Source: DATHAP01 sp963762865
GTDB lineage: Bacteria > Actinomycetota > Actinomycetes > JACCUZ01
Direction of reading: 5' to 3'
Assembly: GCA_963762865.1 (NCBI GenBank)
Contig: CAVXNC010000014.1
Coordinates: forward strand, 62,001-126,000
Length of the DNA: 64,000 nucleotides
Shown: in pieces, positions 49,901 to 59,812 of the stretch
Layout of the letters: the number at the start of each line of letters is the position of its first letter
How positions within the stretch are numbered: position 1 is the stretch's first letter
Notes under the pieces: generated by a model
Told to the model about the DNA's origin: nothing
The model's database searches: none
The model's input: only the letters and a program-made list of their open reading frames with translations
Made by a program: the position numbers and the translations under genes

Positions 49901-51226
49901 TCATGCGACGGCGGGGCTGAAGTCGCGGTCCTCGTCGAAGGGGCCGACCACCGCGAGCGTCGGCCGGACCGTCAGCAGATCGGCGGAGACCGCGGCCACG
50001 TCGTCGAGCGTGACCGAGTCGATCCTGGCGAGCACGTCGTCGACCGAGAGCAGCTCGCCGTAGACCAGCTCCGACTTGCCGATGCGGCTCATCCGCGAGC
50101 CGGTGTCCTCGAGCCCGAGGACGAGGGAGCCGCGCAGCTGACCCTTGCCGCGCTCGAGCTCCTCGAGGGTGATGCCCGTGGCGGCGACCTTGGCGACCTC
50201 GTCGCGGCAGATCGCGAGCACCTCGTCCACCTTGCGCGGCACGCAGCCCGCGTAGACCCCGAACAGCCCGGTGTCGGCGTACTGCGCGTGGTAGCTGTAG
50301 ACGGAGTAGGCGAGCCCGCGCTTCTCGCGGACCTCCTGGAAGAGCCGCGAGGACATCCCGCCGCCGAGCGCCGCGTTGAGAACGCCGAGCGCGAAGCGGC
50401 GCTCGTCGGTGCGCGCGACGCCCACGCCGCCGAGGACGACGTTGGCCTGCTCGCTCGGTCGGCGGATCACACGTACGCCGCCGGACCGCGTCGGGATCGG
50501 CCGGCCGCCGGTGCGGGCCGGTGTGGGGTCGGTGTCCCCGTCGAGCATGCCGGCGGTCCGGAACGCGTCCTTGACCAGCCGCACCACGGCGTTGTGGTCG
50601 ATGTTCCCGGCGACCGCGACGACCATGTCCTGCGGCCGGTAGCGCCGCCGGTAGTAGCCGTTGATCGCGGTGCGCCGGATGGTCTCGATCGACTCGACGG
50701 TGCCGAGCACCGGCCGGGCGATCGGCGAGTCACCGAAGAGGACCTGGGCGAACTGGTCGTGGACCATGTCCGTCGGGTCGTCCTCGTGCATGGCGATCTC
50801 TTCGAGGATCACGCCGCGCTCCGCGTCCACGTCCGACCCCCGGATGACCGAGGAGGTCACCAGGTCGCACACGACGTCGACCGCCAGCGGCAGGTCGGCG
50901 TCGAGGACCCGGGCGTAGAAGCAGGTGTACTCCTTCGACGTGAAGGCGTTCATCTCGCCGCCGACGGCGTCGATCGACGCCGAGATGGCCAGCGCGTCGC
51001 GGCGCTGGGTGCCCTTGAAGAGCAGGTGCTCGAGGTAGTGCGACGCGCCGGCGAGCGCCGGGGACTCGTCGCGCGAGCCGACGCCGACCCAGATGCCCAC
51101 GGTCACCGACCGGACGGTGGGCACCGCCTCGGTGACGATGCGCAGCCCGCCGGGGAGGACGGTGTGGCGGACGAGTCCGCCACCGCCGTCCCCCCGGTCG
51201 AGCGTGCGGGTGGCCTGACGGCCCAA
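49901..51226 (-). CDS. M16 family zinc peptidase (PepR/processing-peptidase type)
   Basis: A 441-residue pitrilysin-like protease. The inverted zinc motif is HYLEHLLFKGT (near residue 64; HxxEH), with the distal Glu in ERGVILEEIAMHEDD. The inactive C-terminal half carries the RGLAYSVYS signature near residue 306. It is conserved between pnp and dapB in actinobacteria; its substrate is unclear. The only start in frame after the upstream in-frame stop is TTG 51226, 6 nt past the pnp stop codon. That rare TTG start seems to be real. Confidence 0.92.
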   Translation of the reverse strand: MGRQATRTLDRGDGGGGLVRHTVLPGGLRIVTEAVPTVRSVTVGIWVGVGSRDESPALAGASHYLEHLLFKGTQRRDALAISASIDAVGGEMNAFTSKEYTCFYARVLDADLPLAVDVVCDLVTSSVIRGSDVDAERGVILEEIAMHEDDPTDMVHDQFAQVLFGDSPIARPVLGTVESIETIRRTAINGYYRRRYRPQDMVVAVAGNIDHNAVVRLVKDAFRTAGMLDGDTDPTPARTGGRPIPTRSGGVRVIRRPSEQANVVLGGVGVARTDERRFALGVLNAALGGGMSSRLFQEVREKRGLAYSVYSYHAQYADTGLFGVYAGCVPRKVDEVLAICRDEVAKVAATGITLEELERGKGQLRGSLVLGLEDTGSRMSRIGKSELVYGELLSVDDVLARIDSVTLDDVAAVSADLLTVRPTLAVVGPFDEDRDFSPAVA

Positions 51227-51231
51227 GGCGA

Positions 51232-53478
51232 CTAGGCCCTGTCAGTCGTCGTCGGGGCGTCGGCGGCGGGTGCCGGCGTCGCGCCGTCGGCGGAGTCGCC
51301 CGCCTCGACCGGGATCAGCGACAGCTTGCCCCGCGGGTCGACCTCGGCGATCTGCACCTGCACCTTGTCGCCGACCTTGACGACGTCCTCGACGTTGTCG
51401 ACGCGCTTGCCACCGGCAAGCCCGCGCAGCTTCGAGATGTGCAGCAGGCCGTCGCGGCCGGGCACCAGCGAGACGAAGGCACCGAAGGTCGTGGTCTTGA
51501 CGACCGTGCCCAGGTAGCGCTCGCCGACCTCGGGCATCGTCGGGTTGGCGATGCCGTTGATCATCGTCCGGGCCGCCTCGGCCTTCGGGCCGTCGGTGGC
51601 ACCGATGTAGATCGTGCCGTCGTCCTCGATGCTGATCTCGGCACCGGTGTCGTCCTGGATCTGGTTGATCATCTTGCCCTTGGGGCCGATGACCGCGCCG
51701 ATCTGGTCGACCGGGATCTTGATGCTGATGATCCGCGGCGCGTACGGCGACATCTCGTCCGGGGCGTCGATCGCCTCGTGCATGACGTCGAGGATGTGCA
51801 GCCGGGCCTCCTTGGCCTGGGTGAGCGCCGAGGCGAGCACCGAGGCCGGGATGCCGTCGAGCTTGGTGTCGAGCTGGATCGCGGTGACGAAGTCCCGCGT
51901 GCCGGCGACCTTGAAGTCCATGTCGCCGAAGGCGTCCTCGGCACCGAGGATGTCGGTGAGCGCCGCGTACTCCGTCTCACCGTCAACGGTGTCGGAGATC
52001 AGCCCCATCGCGATGCCGGCGACCGGCGCCCGCAGCGGCACACCGGCCTGCAGCAGCGACATGGTCGAGGCACAGACCGAGCCCATCGAGGTCGAGCCGT
52101 TGGAGCCGAGCGCCTCGGACACCTGGCGGATCGCGTAGGGGAACTCCTCGCGGGCCGGCAGCACCGGCAGGATCGCCCGCTCGGCGAGGGCGCCGTGGCC
52201 GATCTCGCGGCGCTTCGGCGACCCCACCCGGCCGGTCTCACCGGTCGAGTAGGGCGGGAAGTTGTAGTTGTGCATGTAGCGCTTGCGGTTCTCGGGGTTG
52301 AGCGTGTCGATCATCTGCTCCATGCGGAGCATGTTGAGCGTCGTCACCCCGAGGATCTGGGTCTCGCCGCGCTCGAAGAGCGCCGAGCCGTGCACCCGCG
52401 GGAGCACCTCGACCTCGGCGGCCAGCGTGCGGATGTCGGAGAGGCCGCGGCCGTCGATGCGCACCTTGTCGCGCAGGATCCGCTGGCGGACCAGCTTCTT
52501 GGTGACCGCGCGGTAGGCCGCGCTGATCTCCTTCTCGCGGCCCTCGAACTGGGCGGCGAGCTTCTCCTTCGCCGACTCCTTGATGCGGTCGAGCTCGGTC
52601 TCGCGCTCCTGCTTGGCGGCGATCGTCAGCGCCTGGCCGAGCTCGTCGCTCACCAGGCTGCTGACGGCCTCGAGGGCGTCGTCCTGGTAGTCGAGGAAGC
52701 GCGGGAACTCCGCAGTGGGCTTGTTGACGGCGGAGGCGAGCTCCTGCTGGGCCTCGCACAGCGCCTTGATGAAGGGCTTGGCGGCCTCGAGACCCTGGGC
52801 GACGACCTCCTCGGTGGGAGCGGTCTTGCCGTCGTCCTTGATGAGGTGCCACGCGGCCGTGGTCGCCTCGGCCTCGACCATCATGATCGCGACGTCGTCA
52901 CCAGCAATGCGACCCGCGACGACCATGTCGAAGACGGCCGACTCGAGCTGCTCGTGCGTCGGGAAGGCGACCCACTGGTCGTCGATGAGCGCGACCCGGG
53001 TGGCGCCGACCGGGCCGGAGAACGGCAGGCCGGAGAGCTGGGTGGAGGCCGACGCGGCGTTGATCGCCACGACGTCGTACATGTCCTTCGGGTCCAACGC
53101 CATCACGGTGATGACGACCTGGACCTCGTTGCGCAGGCCCTTGGCGAAGGTCGGGCGCAGCGGGCGGTCGATGAGCCGGCAGGTGAGGATCGCGTCCTCG
53201 GAAGGCCGGCCCTCGCGGCGGAAGAACGAGCCGGGGATCCGGCCTGCGGCGTACATCCGCTCCTCGACGTCTACCGTCAGCGGGAAGAAGTCGAGCTGCT
53301 CCTTCGGGTGCTTCCCGGCCGTGGTGGCCGAGAGCAGCATGGTGTCGTCGTCGAGGTAGGCCGCGACGGAGCCGGCGGCCTGGCGGGCGAGGCGCCCGGT
53401 CTCGAAGCGGACGGTGCGCTTGCCGAACGACCCGTTGTCGATGACGGCTTCCGCGGTGTGCACGTTCTGAGCGTCCAT
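51232..53478 (-). CDS. pnp: Polyribonucleotide nucleotidyltransferase (PNPase)
   Basis: A 748-residue 3'-5' phosphorolytic exoribonuclease, also a polymerase of RNA tails (and guanosine pentaphosphate synthetase in Streptomyces). It has two RNase PH domains (RKRYMHNYNFPPYSTGETGR and GSNGSTSMGSVCASTMSLLQ mark the active half), then KH (IGAVIGPKGKMINQI) and S1 (GERYLGTVVKTTTFGAFV). The C-terminal tail is Ala/Thr/Pro-rich. The start ATG 53478 has AGGAGA at proper spacing. rpsO lies 168 bp upstream; that spacer could hold an RNase III-type control hairpin, but I see no strong stem. Confidence 0.96.
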   Translation of the reverse strand: MDAQNVHTAEAVIDNGSFGKRTVRFETGRLARQAAGSVAAYLDDDTMLLSATTAGKHPKEQLDFFPLTVDVEERMYAAGRIPGSFFRREGRPSEDAILTCRLIDRPLRPTFAKGLRNEVQVVITVMALDPKDMYDVVAINAASASTQLSGLPFSGPVGATRVALIDDQWVAFPTHEQLESAVFDMVVAGRIAGDDVAIMMVEAEATTAAWHLIKDDGKTAPTEEVVAQGLEAAKPFIKALCEAQQELASAVNKPTAEFPRFLDYQDDALEAVSSLVSDELGQALTIAAKQERETELDRIKESAKEKLAAQFEGREKEISAAYRAVTKKLVRQRILRDKVRIDGRGLSDIRTLAAEVEVLPRVHGSALFERGETQILGVTTLNMLRMEQMIDTLNPENRKRYMHNYNFPPYSTGETGRVGSPKRREIGHGALAERAILPVLPAREEFPYAIRQVSEALGSNGSTSMGSVCASTMSLLQAGVPLRAPVAGIAMGLISDTVDGETEYAALTDILGAEDAFGDMDFKVAGTRDFVTAIQLDTKLDGIPASVLASALTQAKEARLHILDVMHEAIDAPDEMSPYAPRIISIKIPVDQIGAVIGPKGKMINQIQDDTGAEISIEDDGTIYIGATDGPKAEAARTMINGIANPTMPEVGERYLGTVVKTTTFGAFVSLVPGRDGLLHISKLRGLAGGKRVDNVEDVVKVGDKVQVQIAEVDPRGKLSLIPVEAGDSADGATPAPAADAPTTTDRA

Positions 53479-53646
53479 ATGGACATCTCCTGTTCCTTGG
53501 GTGCAAGGAGCAGGTCGCTCGCGACGAACAGCCGGTCTTCGATGGAAGCCTTCGGACTGGACCGCTCCGGTGGGCCGGGCGGGTCCGCTGGCCACTACCG
53601 AGGACCGGAACGCCAGGGCGAACCGCTCCTCACGGTGAGTGGGGTA

Positions 53647-53916
53647 CTAGCGGCGCAGGCCGAGCTTCTCGATCAACGCGCGGTAGCGGTTGATGTCCTT
53701 CTTGGCCAGGTAGTTCAGCAGCCGGCGGCGACGGCCGACCAGCAGGAGCAGGCCACGACGCGAGTGGTGGTCGTGCTTGTGCTCCTTGAGGTGCTCGGTG
53801 AGGTCGGCGATGCGGCGCGAGAGCATCGCCACCTGCACCTCGGGCGAGCCGGTGTCCGTCTCGGCACTGCCGTGCTCACTGATGATCTGCTTCTTGGTGG
53901 CGGTGTCCAGCGACAC
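53647..53916 (-). CDS. rpsO: 30S ribosomal protein S15
   Basis: An 89-residue S15, full length. TDTGSPEVQVAMLSRRI and DHHSRRGLLLLVGRRRRLLNYL are diagnostic and bind 16S rRNA helix 22. The GTG at 53916 has a strong GAAGGAGAG site. It is followed by pnp, the universal rpsO-pnp order. The 163-bp spacer upstream (to the aldo/keto reductase stop) should hold its promoter, but no clear TANNNT box is positioned well. Confidence 0.96.
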   Translation of the reverse strand: MSLDTATKKQIISEHGSAETDTGSPEVQVAMLSRRIADLTEHLKEHKHDHHSRRGLLLLVGRRRRLLNYLAKKDINRYRALIEKLGLRR

Positions 53917-54079
53917 AGGCTCTCCTTCAGGTGTGCAGTGAGCTCCACCCGGTCTATGTCACGGGGGGATCGACAAGGCTCACGCCGCGCTCGACGGCGT
54001 ACCGGAGGCTACCAGCCGGGCGGCGCAACCACCGAATCGCGAGCCCGTGACCTGGGCATATGCAACTCATGCCCCGCTC

Positions 54080-55114
54080 TCAGAGCGACCGGGTCCGCTG
54101 GTCGAGGCCGATCCGCCCGTAGGGGTAGTCGGCCGGCGCCGGGTCGCTGGCGGCGTCCAGCCGGGCCGTCTCCTCGGGCGACAGGTGCAGCCCGGCGGCC
54201 GCCAGGTTGTCCCGCAGCTGGTCGGTCGTGCGCGCGCCGAGGATCACCGAGCTGACCGCCGGGCGGTCGTGGAGCCAGGCGAGCGCTACCCGCCCCATCG
54301 GCACGCCGCGGCCCTCGGCGACCGCCTGCAGGGTGTCGACCACGGCCCAGGTGCGCTCGCTGCCGGACCGGGTGTCGTAGGCCTCGACCCCGCGGCCGGG
54401 GTCCTCGCCGAGCCGGGTCGCCCCGGCCGGGCGCTGGTCTCGGGTGTACTTCCCGGTGAGCCAGCCGCCGCCGAGCGGCGACCACGGCAGCAGGCCGAGC
54501 CCGTTGGCCACGCAGGCCGGAACGACCTCCCACTCCACCTCGCGGGCCAGCAGGTTGTACTGCGGCTGGTGGGTCACCGGCACCGGCCAGCCCCGCCGGT
54601 CGGCGACGTCGACCGCGCGCTGCACCTGCCAGCCGGCGAAGTTCGACAGCCCGACGTAGCGCACCTTCCCGGCGCGCACCGCGTCGTCCATGAAGCGCAG
54701 GGTCTCCTCCAGCGGGGTGAGCTGGTCGAAGGCGTGCACCTGGTAGAGGTCGACGGTCTCGACCTGGAGCCGGCGGAGCGAGGCCTCCAGCGCCCGGTCG
54801 AGGTGCCGCCGTGAGAGGCCGACGTCGTTGGGGTCCGAACCCATCGCGAAGCGGGCCTTCGTGGCCAGCACCACCCGGTCGGTGACGTCCGCGGGGCGGT
54901 CGTCGAGCCACCGCCCGACGATCTCCTCGCTCGCGCCCGGGTCGTCGTCGCCGCCGTAGACGTCTGCGGTGTCGACCAGCGTCCCGCCGGCCTCCAGGAA
55001 GACGTCGAGCTGGTCGTGGCTCGCGGCCTCGTCCGTCTCGACGCCGAAGGTCATCGTGCCCAGCGCGTATGTCGACACAGCGGCTCCGCCGCCGCCGAGG
55101 GTCCGGTACTCCAT
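54080..55114 (-). CDS. Aldo/keto reductase
   Basis: A 344-residue NADPH-dependent TIM-barrel oxidoreductase. The catalytic tetrad is visible: Asp and Tyr in TLVDTADVYGGDDDP (near residue 50), Lys in VVLATKARF, His in LYQVHAFDQ. The cofactor site GLLPWSPLGGGWLTGKY and SSVILGARTTDQL are conserved. The start ATG 55114 lies 8 nt from a TAGGGT box. Together with the membrane-protein gene it separates ribF from rpsO, which are often closer neighbours. The substrate is unknown. Confidence 0.92.
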   Translation of the reverse strand: MEYRTLGGGGAAVSTYALGTMTFGVETDEAASHDQLDVFLEAGGTLVDTADVYGGDDDPGASEEIVGRWLDDRPADVTDRVVLATKARFAMGSDPNDVGLSRRHLDRALEASLRRLQVETVDLYQVHAFDQLTPLEETLRFMDDAVRAGKVRYVGLSNFAGWQVQRAVDVADRRGWPVPVTHQPQYNLLAREVEWEVVPACVANGLGLLPWSPLGGGWLTGKYTRDQRPAGATRLGEDPGRGVEAYDTRSGSERTWAVVDTLQAVAEGRGVPMGRVALAWLHDRPAVSSVILGARTTDQLRDNLAAAGLHLSPEETARLDAASDPAPADYPYGRIGLDQRTRSL

Positions 55115-55122
55115 GGCGTCCG

Positions 55123-55128
55123 ACCCTA
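55123..55128 (-). promoter_or_regulatory. -10 box (TAGGGT) for the aldo/keto reductase
   Basis: TAGGGT on the minus strand lies 8 nt before ATG 55114. Its TAG is also the stop codon of the upstream membrane-protein gene. Confidence 0.45.
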
Positions 55129-56301
55129 TGCGTCGGGCCCGGCAGCCGACGAGCTCGAGCGGCGCAGCGCGAGGTATGCCGTGCGGACCCCGACGGCGCG
55201 CTCCAGCTCGTCGGTGATCTCGTGGAAGAACTGGTCCCGGTACGTCGAGTCGGTGACCGCGTAGACCGTGAAGTAGAGGCCGGAGAAGGCAGCAAGGAAG
55301 ATGCTGACCTGCAGCAGCTCCTGGGAGAAGCCCGTGCCCGGCAGGAACGGGACGTCGTGGGGCGCGGACCCGCCGACCCAGCTCCGGATGACCCCGCCCT
55401 CGATCGCCACCCGGCCGAAGGTGAGGAAGAACAGCCACACGGCGACGGCGAGCAGCAGCACCTGCGCCATCTGGGTCACCAGCAGGACCAGCAGCAGGTT
55501 GACCCGCTGCTTGCGAGCCAGGGGCTCGGGGCGCAGGTCACCTCCCAGCTCGTCACACCGGTCCTCGAGCGGCGTGCCGCCCACCGCGCGGCGTACCGAC
55601 TCCGCGTCGACGACGTCGTTGACCGCGGCCACCTCCTCGGGCAGCCGGACGACCAGGAACCCCACCGCGAGGACGCCGAAGAACGCCACGGCCAGCCAGA
55701 GCACCGCGGTGGACAGTGACGAGGCGACCTGCCAGACCTCGGTGTTGATGAAGAGGAAGGTGGTGAACAGCAGGAGCATCGGCAGCGCACGGGTGACCAG
55801 CCGGAACAGCGACGAGAGCTCCCGGAAGGTGCGCATCAGGGCCCAGCGGGCGATGGGGCCGGCGTCGAGAACTTCAGCCGCGCCGACCACGAGCAGCACG
55901 GTGACGTCGGCCAGAAGCACGACCAGCACCAGCTCGGGGTCCTGCCGCAGCACCGCCACGGCGGCCGCCGGGGCCAGCGTGAAGACCAGGACCTCGACCA
56001 GCCCGACGCGCCGTGGCCGCTCGAGCGCGCGCTGCCGGCGGGCGAGGTTGGCCAGCGCCCACACGACGACCAGCCCGACGACGCCCAGGCCCGCGTAGAC
56101 CAGGCGTGGCCCGATCGCCTGGCCGCGGGGAACGGCGAGCAGCAGCGACCCGAACCACGCGAGCACCAGCACCGCGAGCGACCGGCCACGCACCAGGTCG
56201 TCGACCGAGATCGAGCGCCCCTCGACGAAGAACGGCAGCCCGTGGTCGAGGAACCAGCGCTCGGTCGCGCGGAGATCGGCCGACCGGTCGGGGCCGGTCA
56301 C
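55126..56301 (-). CDS. Integral membrane protein of unknown function, 391 aa
   Basis: About eight hydrophobic segments are spread over the protein. A cytosolic-looking charged loop lies in the middle (RLPEEVAAVNDVVDAESVRR, ~residues 235-255). The C-terminal part includes SIFLAAFSGLYFTVYAVTDSTYRDQFFHEI, followed by a basic Ser-rich tail. No catalytic motif is recognised; I cannot assign a function. GTG 56301 is the best start after the ribF stop 16 bp upstream; the longer frame overlaps ribF. It is probably co-transcribed with ribF. Confidence 0.8.
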   Translation of the reverse strand: MTGPDRSADLRATERWFLDHGLPFFVEGRSISVDDLVRGRSLAVLVLAWFGSLLLAVPRGQAIGPRLVYAGLGVVGLVVVWALANLARRQRALERPRRVGLVEVLVFTLAPAAAVAVLRQDPELVLVVLLADVTVLLVVGAAEVLDAGPIARWALMRTFRELSSLFRLVTRALPMLLLFTTFLFINTEVWQVASSLSTAVLWLAVAFFGVLAVGFLVVRLPEEVAAVNDVVDAESVRRAVGGTPLEDRCDELGGDLRPEPLARKQRVNLLLVLLVTQMAQVLLLAVAVWLFFLTFGRVAIEGGVIRSWVGGSAPHDVPFLPGTGFSQELLQVSIFLAAFSGLYFTVYAVTDSTYRDQFFHEITDELERAVGVRTAYLALRRSSSSAAGPDA

Positions 56302-56317
56302 GACGCCACCACGGGGG

Positions 56318-57262
56318 TCACGACGCGGTGATCCGGCGGGCCTGCTCGACATCGAGGGCCATCTGCGCGACGAGGGGCTCCACGCCGTCGAAGGTGATGG
56401 TCTCGCGCAGCCGCTCGACGAACTCGACGCCGACGCGCTCCCCGTAGAGCTCGAGGTCGTCACGGTCCAGCACGTAGGCCTCGACCCGCCGGACGGTGCC
56501 GCCGAAGGTCGGATTGGTCCCGACCGAGATCGCGGCCGGCAGCGACGTGCCGTCGGCGCGGACCAGCCAGCCCGCATAGACCCCGTCGGCGGGCACGGCG
56601 ATGTCGTCGTCGAGCGAGAGGTTGGCCGTCGGGTAGCCGAGCTCGCGGCCCCGCTTGTCGCCCTCCACCACCGGTCCGACCACCCGGTGCGGTCGGCCGA
56701 GGGCGTGTGCCGCGGCGACGACGTCACCCTCCGCGAGGCACTGCCGCACGTAGGTCGACGACCACCTGGCCTCCTCGCCGGCCAGGGGCAGCGCGCGCAC
56801 GCTGAAGCCGTGGCGCTCGCCGTCGGCGCGCAGGCTGTCGACGGTGCCGGCGGCGCGATGGCCGTAGCGGAAGTTCACGCCCACGTGCACGTCCGCGGCG
56901 TGCAGCGTGGCCACCAGCACCTCGTCGACGAAGCGCGCAGGCTCCCAGAGCGAGAGCTCGCGGGTGAAGGGCAGCACGAGCGTGGCGCCGACACCGAGGT
57001 ACTCCAGCAGGTCCAGCCGCCGCTCCAGGTCAGTCAGCCGGACCGGCGCGGAGTCGGGGTGGATCACCGTCATGGGGTGCGGGTCGAAGGTCGTCACCAC
57101 CGGCAAGGCCCCGGTCTCGGCGGCCCGCGCGACGACCCCGGCGACCACCTGCTGGTGGCCGCGGTGCACGCCGTCGAAGTTGCCGATCGTCACGACCGAC
57201 CCCGGCGGCGAACCGACTCCGCCCTGCCTGTCGACGTCGTCGAGGCCGTGCCAGACCTGCAC
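56318..57262 (-). CDS. ribF: Bifunctional riboflavin kinase / FAD synthetase
   Basis: A 314-residue enzyme making FMN then FAD. The N-terminal adenylyltransferase carries VVTIGNFDGVHRGHQQVV (near residue 24) and VGVNFRYGHRAAG. The C-terminal flavokinase has RELGYPTANLSL and the catalytic Glu in EAYVLDRDDLELYGERVGVEFVERLR (quoted in part). GTG 57262 has a strong GAGGAGG site. Normally truB is next upstream; here 6.6 kb of other genes intervene. Confidence 0.95.
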   Translation of the reverse strand: MQVWHGLDDVDRQGGVGSPPGSVVTIGNFDGVHRGHQQVVAGVVARAAETGALPVVTTFDPHPMTVIHPDSAPVRLTDLERRLDLLEYLGVGATLVLPFTRELSLWEPARFVDEVLVATLHAADVHVGVNFRYGHRAAGTVDSLRADGERHGFSVRALPLAGEEARWSSTYVRQCLAEGDVVAAAHALGRPHRVVGPVVEGDKRGRELGYPTANLSLDDDIAVPADGVYAGWLVRADGTSLPAAISVGTNPTFGGTVRRVEAYVLDRDDLELYGERVGVEFVERLRETITFDGVEPLVAQMALDVEQARRITAS

Positions 57263-57359
57263 GGATGCACCTCCTCGGTCGTCGTCAACTCTCTCGGTCG
57301 GTCGTCGTCACCGGTCGTGGTCGGTCGGTCGGCCGCCAGCCTAGGGCCGCCCGGGACGA

Positions 57360-57393
57360 CGACGGGCCCCGGCCGTGCGGCCGGGGCCCGTCG
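57360..57393. terminator. Strong terminator hairpin downstream of the metallopeptidase
   Basis: A perfect 16-bp GC-rich stem (left arm 57360-57375, right arm 57378-57393) with a minimal 2-nt loop, 12 bp past the peptidase stop on the minus strand and ~100 bp before ribF. A TCGGTCGG-type direct repeat cluster follows at ~57,275-57,340. Confidence 0.8.
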
Positions 57394-57405
57394 CTGCGAG
57401 GTGGG

Positions 57406-59667
57406 CTACCTCTTCTTGCCGTTCCCGGACGTCGAGCCGGTCGACGTGCCCGTCGTCGCCGTCGACGCCGCACCGGTGAGGGTGTAGTCGGCGTACTGCG
57501 TGACCGCGAGCGTCGGGTCGTCCGCCGTCACGATGAACCCGGCGAACTCCGGTGCGGCGATGCCGAGCGTGTCGGACACGTCACCGCTCCAGGTGCTGCC
57601 CGCCCCCAGCGGCAGCGTCACGGCCGACACCTCGTGCCGTCCCAGCCGACCAGCTGCACCGTCCAGCCCGAGACCGGCACCGGGACCGCGCCTGTGAGCG
57701 AGGTCCACGCCGACAGCTCGGTCGCGTCGGCGACCGCGGTGCCGCCGACGGACAGCCCGCTCAGCCACACGCCCGGCTCGTTGACCGAGCCGTCGGTGAT
57801 GTAGCGCACTGCCAGGAAGACGTCCTGGCCAGCGTAGTCCGCCAGGTCGAACGACTGCGCCGTCACGCCGCCCGAGCTGCCGGTGAAGCCGGGCAGGTTC
57901 GCCCGACCGCAGCGGGTCGGCCTGCGGGGTCGGCATGGTCGTCGTGTTGCTCGTTCGCCAGGCTGACCCACTTGCCGTCGCCGTCGTTGGCTCCGTCGTA
58001 GACCTGGACGAAGGCGAAGTCCCACGCGGGTCCGGTCTGGTACTCCAGGTCGACCGTCATCGTCGGGTTGGCCGCCGGCACCGTGATCTTCCGCGCGATC
58101 GCCTGGTCGAGGTTGTCGCCGGTGCCCGAGTAGAGCCGGCCGTCGGCGGCCTTCGTCCACTGCACCGGCTGGGCCGGGTAGCCCTCGGCGCCGTCGAACG
58201 TGTACTGGCCGTCACCGCCGAGCACCGCGATCAGTCGGCGCCGTTGGTCGGCGCACCCGCGAGAGTCGTTCGCCTGCGGGGTCGCCCAGTTGATCTGGGC
58301 GGAGATGAGTCTCGGTGCTCAAGGCCGCGGCGTCACCGTGCACCAGGGTCTTGCCGCCCTCGAGCTGCTGGTCGACGCCATCGAGGCGAGGAAGTCGTGG
58401 ATCACGCCGAGCGGCGTGGACTCGAACTCGTGCTCCGTCGAGGGTCGCGTCTGCAGCCCGGCGAACCCGTTCAGGTTCTCCCGGTGCAGGCCGTCATGAA
58501 CTCGTTCGCCGTAGTGGCTGTGGAGGTACTCCATGAACGCGTAGGCCATGCCGTAGTCCGCGAGGATCTCCGGCGCCCCCTGGTCCTGCCAGCGGGTCAG
58601 CGACTGCTCGGGACCGCCGAACGCTTGGTCGTCCGCGAAGCCCATCCAGGTCTGCAGGTGGCCGTCAGCCGCCGGGTCGTCGTGTCGAGGCGACGGGTCG
58701 ACGTAGCCGACGAGGGTCTGCGCCCAGTCCGACAGGCCCTCGTTGACGAAGTTCGCCTCACCCGGGCTCGCGTAGTACTCCAGCAGGTGCTGGTACTCGT
58801 GCGCGAACGTGCCCTCGTAGGTCAGCGGACGCGGGTCGCCGAACGGGCGCAGCCGATGTAGCTCGCTGCAGGCCGCGTAGTCGGGGTCCTGGGAGTTGTC
58901 CGGCGCCGCCGTCACCGGTGCGGTGGGTCCAGTCCCACGCGTCCAGGGTCATGACGTTGCGGTTGGTGTACTCGTTGAACAGCGAGTAGTGGAAGCCCGC
59001 GATGTAGGTCTTGCCGTCGGCTGCGCGCGGGCGTGTAGTAGTTCGAGTCGCGCACGTTGTCCACCAGCGTGACGATCCGGTCGCCGTCGCCCACGAAGTC
59101 TGCGCGCCGGCAGCCCGTAGAACTTCGCGTAGGCGTTGCTGAGCGGGGTGATGCTTCCCGTCACGGGTCGGCGGGACGAGAAGACCTCGACTCGACCGGG
59201 TAGATGTTGGAGTCGAACTCGTGCGACGAAGGACGCGACCTGCTCGTCGGTCACGACGATGCCCTCGCCGCCGCCGACCGTGTTGCGGCAGTCGCCGGCC
59301 GGGAAGGCGATGTCCTTGGCGACCCAGACCTCGACGTTGTCGCCGATGCCGCGCAGCACGAACTGCTTCGTGTAGTCGACGTCCTTGGCGTCGTCGAGCG
59401 CCGGCCACTTGCGGACCGTCCCGACCTTGAACTCGCCGCTGTTGATCCCGGAGCCGCCGGCGCCCTCCTTGGAGAGGGGCAGGGGCTTGCCGTTGTTGTA
59501 GTCGGAGCCGATGTGGCGGATGTCCGACTTGACCGGCTTGTCGCCGGGTGCGGCGGTGGCGCGGTGCCGGCCCCGGCGCTGACCCCGAGGCCCGCGGCGA
59601 GCAGCCCAAGGCGGCCGCACCGGCGATGCCCCGAGCCCGTCCGCCGGGACGCGCGTCCTTGTGGCAT
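57406..59667 (-). pseudogene. Secreted zinc metallopeptidase (immune inhibitor A/M30-like), many frameshifts
   Basis: Family-like protein is spread over all three frames. The N-terminus has a signal-peptide-like stretch (LLAAGLGVSAGAG) from ATG 59667. Then come VKSDIRHIGSDYNNGKPL, GIGDNVEVWVAKDIAFP, GDGDRIVTLVDNVRDSNYY, TYIAGFHYSLFNEYTN and the zinc site TFAHEYQHLLEYY (HExxH; ~58,790). A MAM-like C-terminal region (WTKAADGRLYSGTGDN; VQVYDGANDGDGKW; GFIVTADDPTLAVTQYADYT) ends ...GNGKKR. At least eight frame changes are needed, with no in-frame stops inside the segments. The whole would be ~750 residues. Either decay or a locally poor assembly. Confidence 0.8.
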
Positions 59668-59812
59668 GGATGTACCTTCCGATTAAGTGTGATCCTGTCC
59701 CGACATGCTGTGCGCTATCTGAACATCTGTCCTGCCGTCTGACAAGAGGTGGCGGGAATCTGCTGGAGGCCATCACGTCACACCGAATGATCTTGGACCG
59801 GCGTCCCCTACC

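Noticed and set aside
53479..53646. Possible regulatory RNA hairpin between rpsO and pnp
   Set aside because: The location is right for RNase III-type autoregulation, but I could not find a long stable stem by eye.
57275..57340. TCGGTCGG-type short direct repeats
   Set aside because: Too short and irregular for a CRISPR array or an iteron origin; probably simple sequence in an intergenic spacer.
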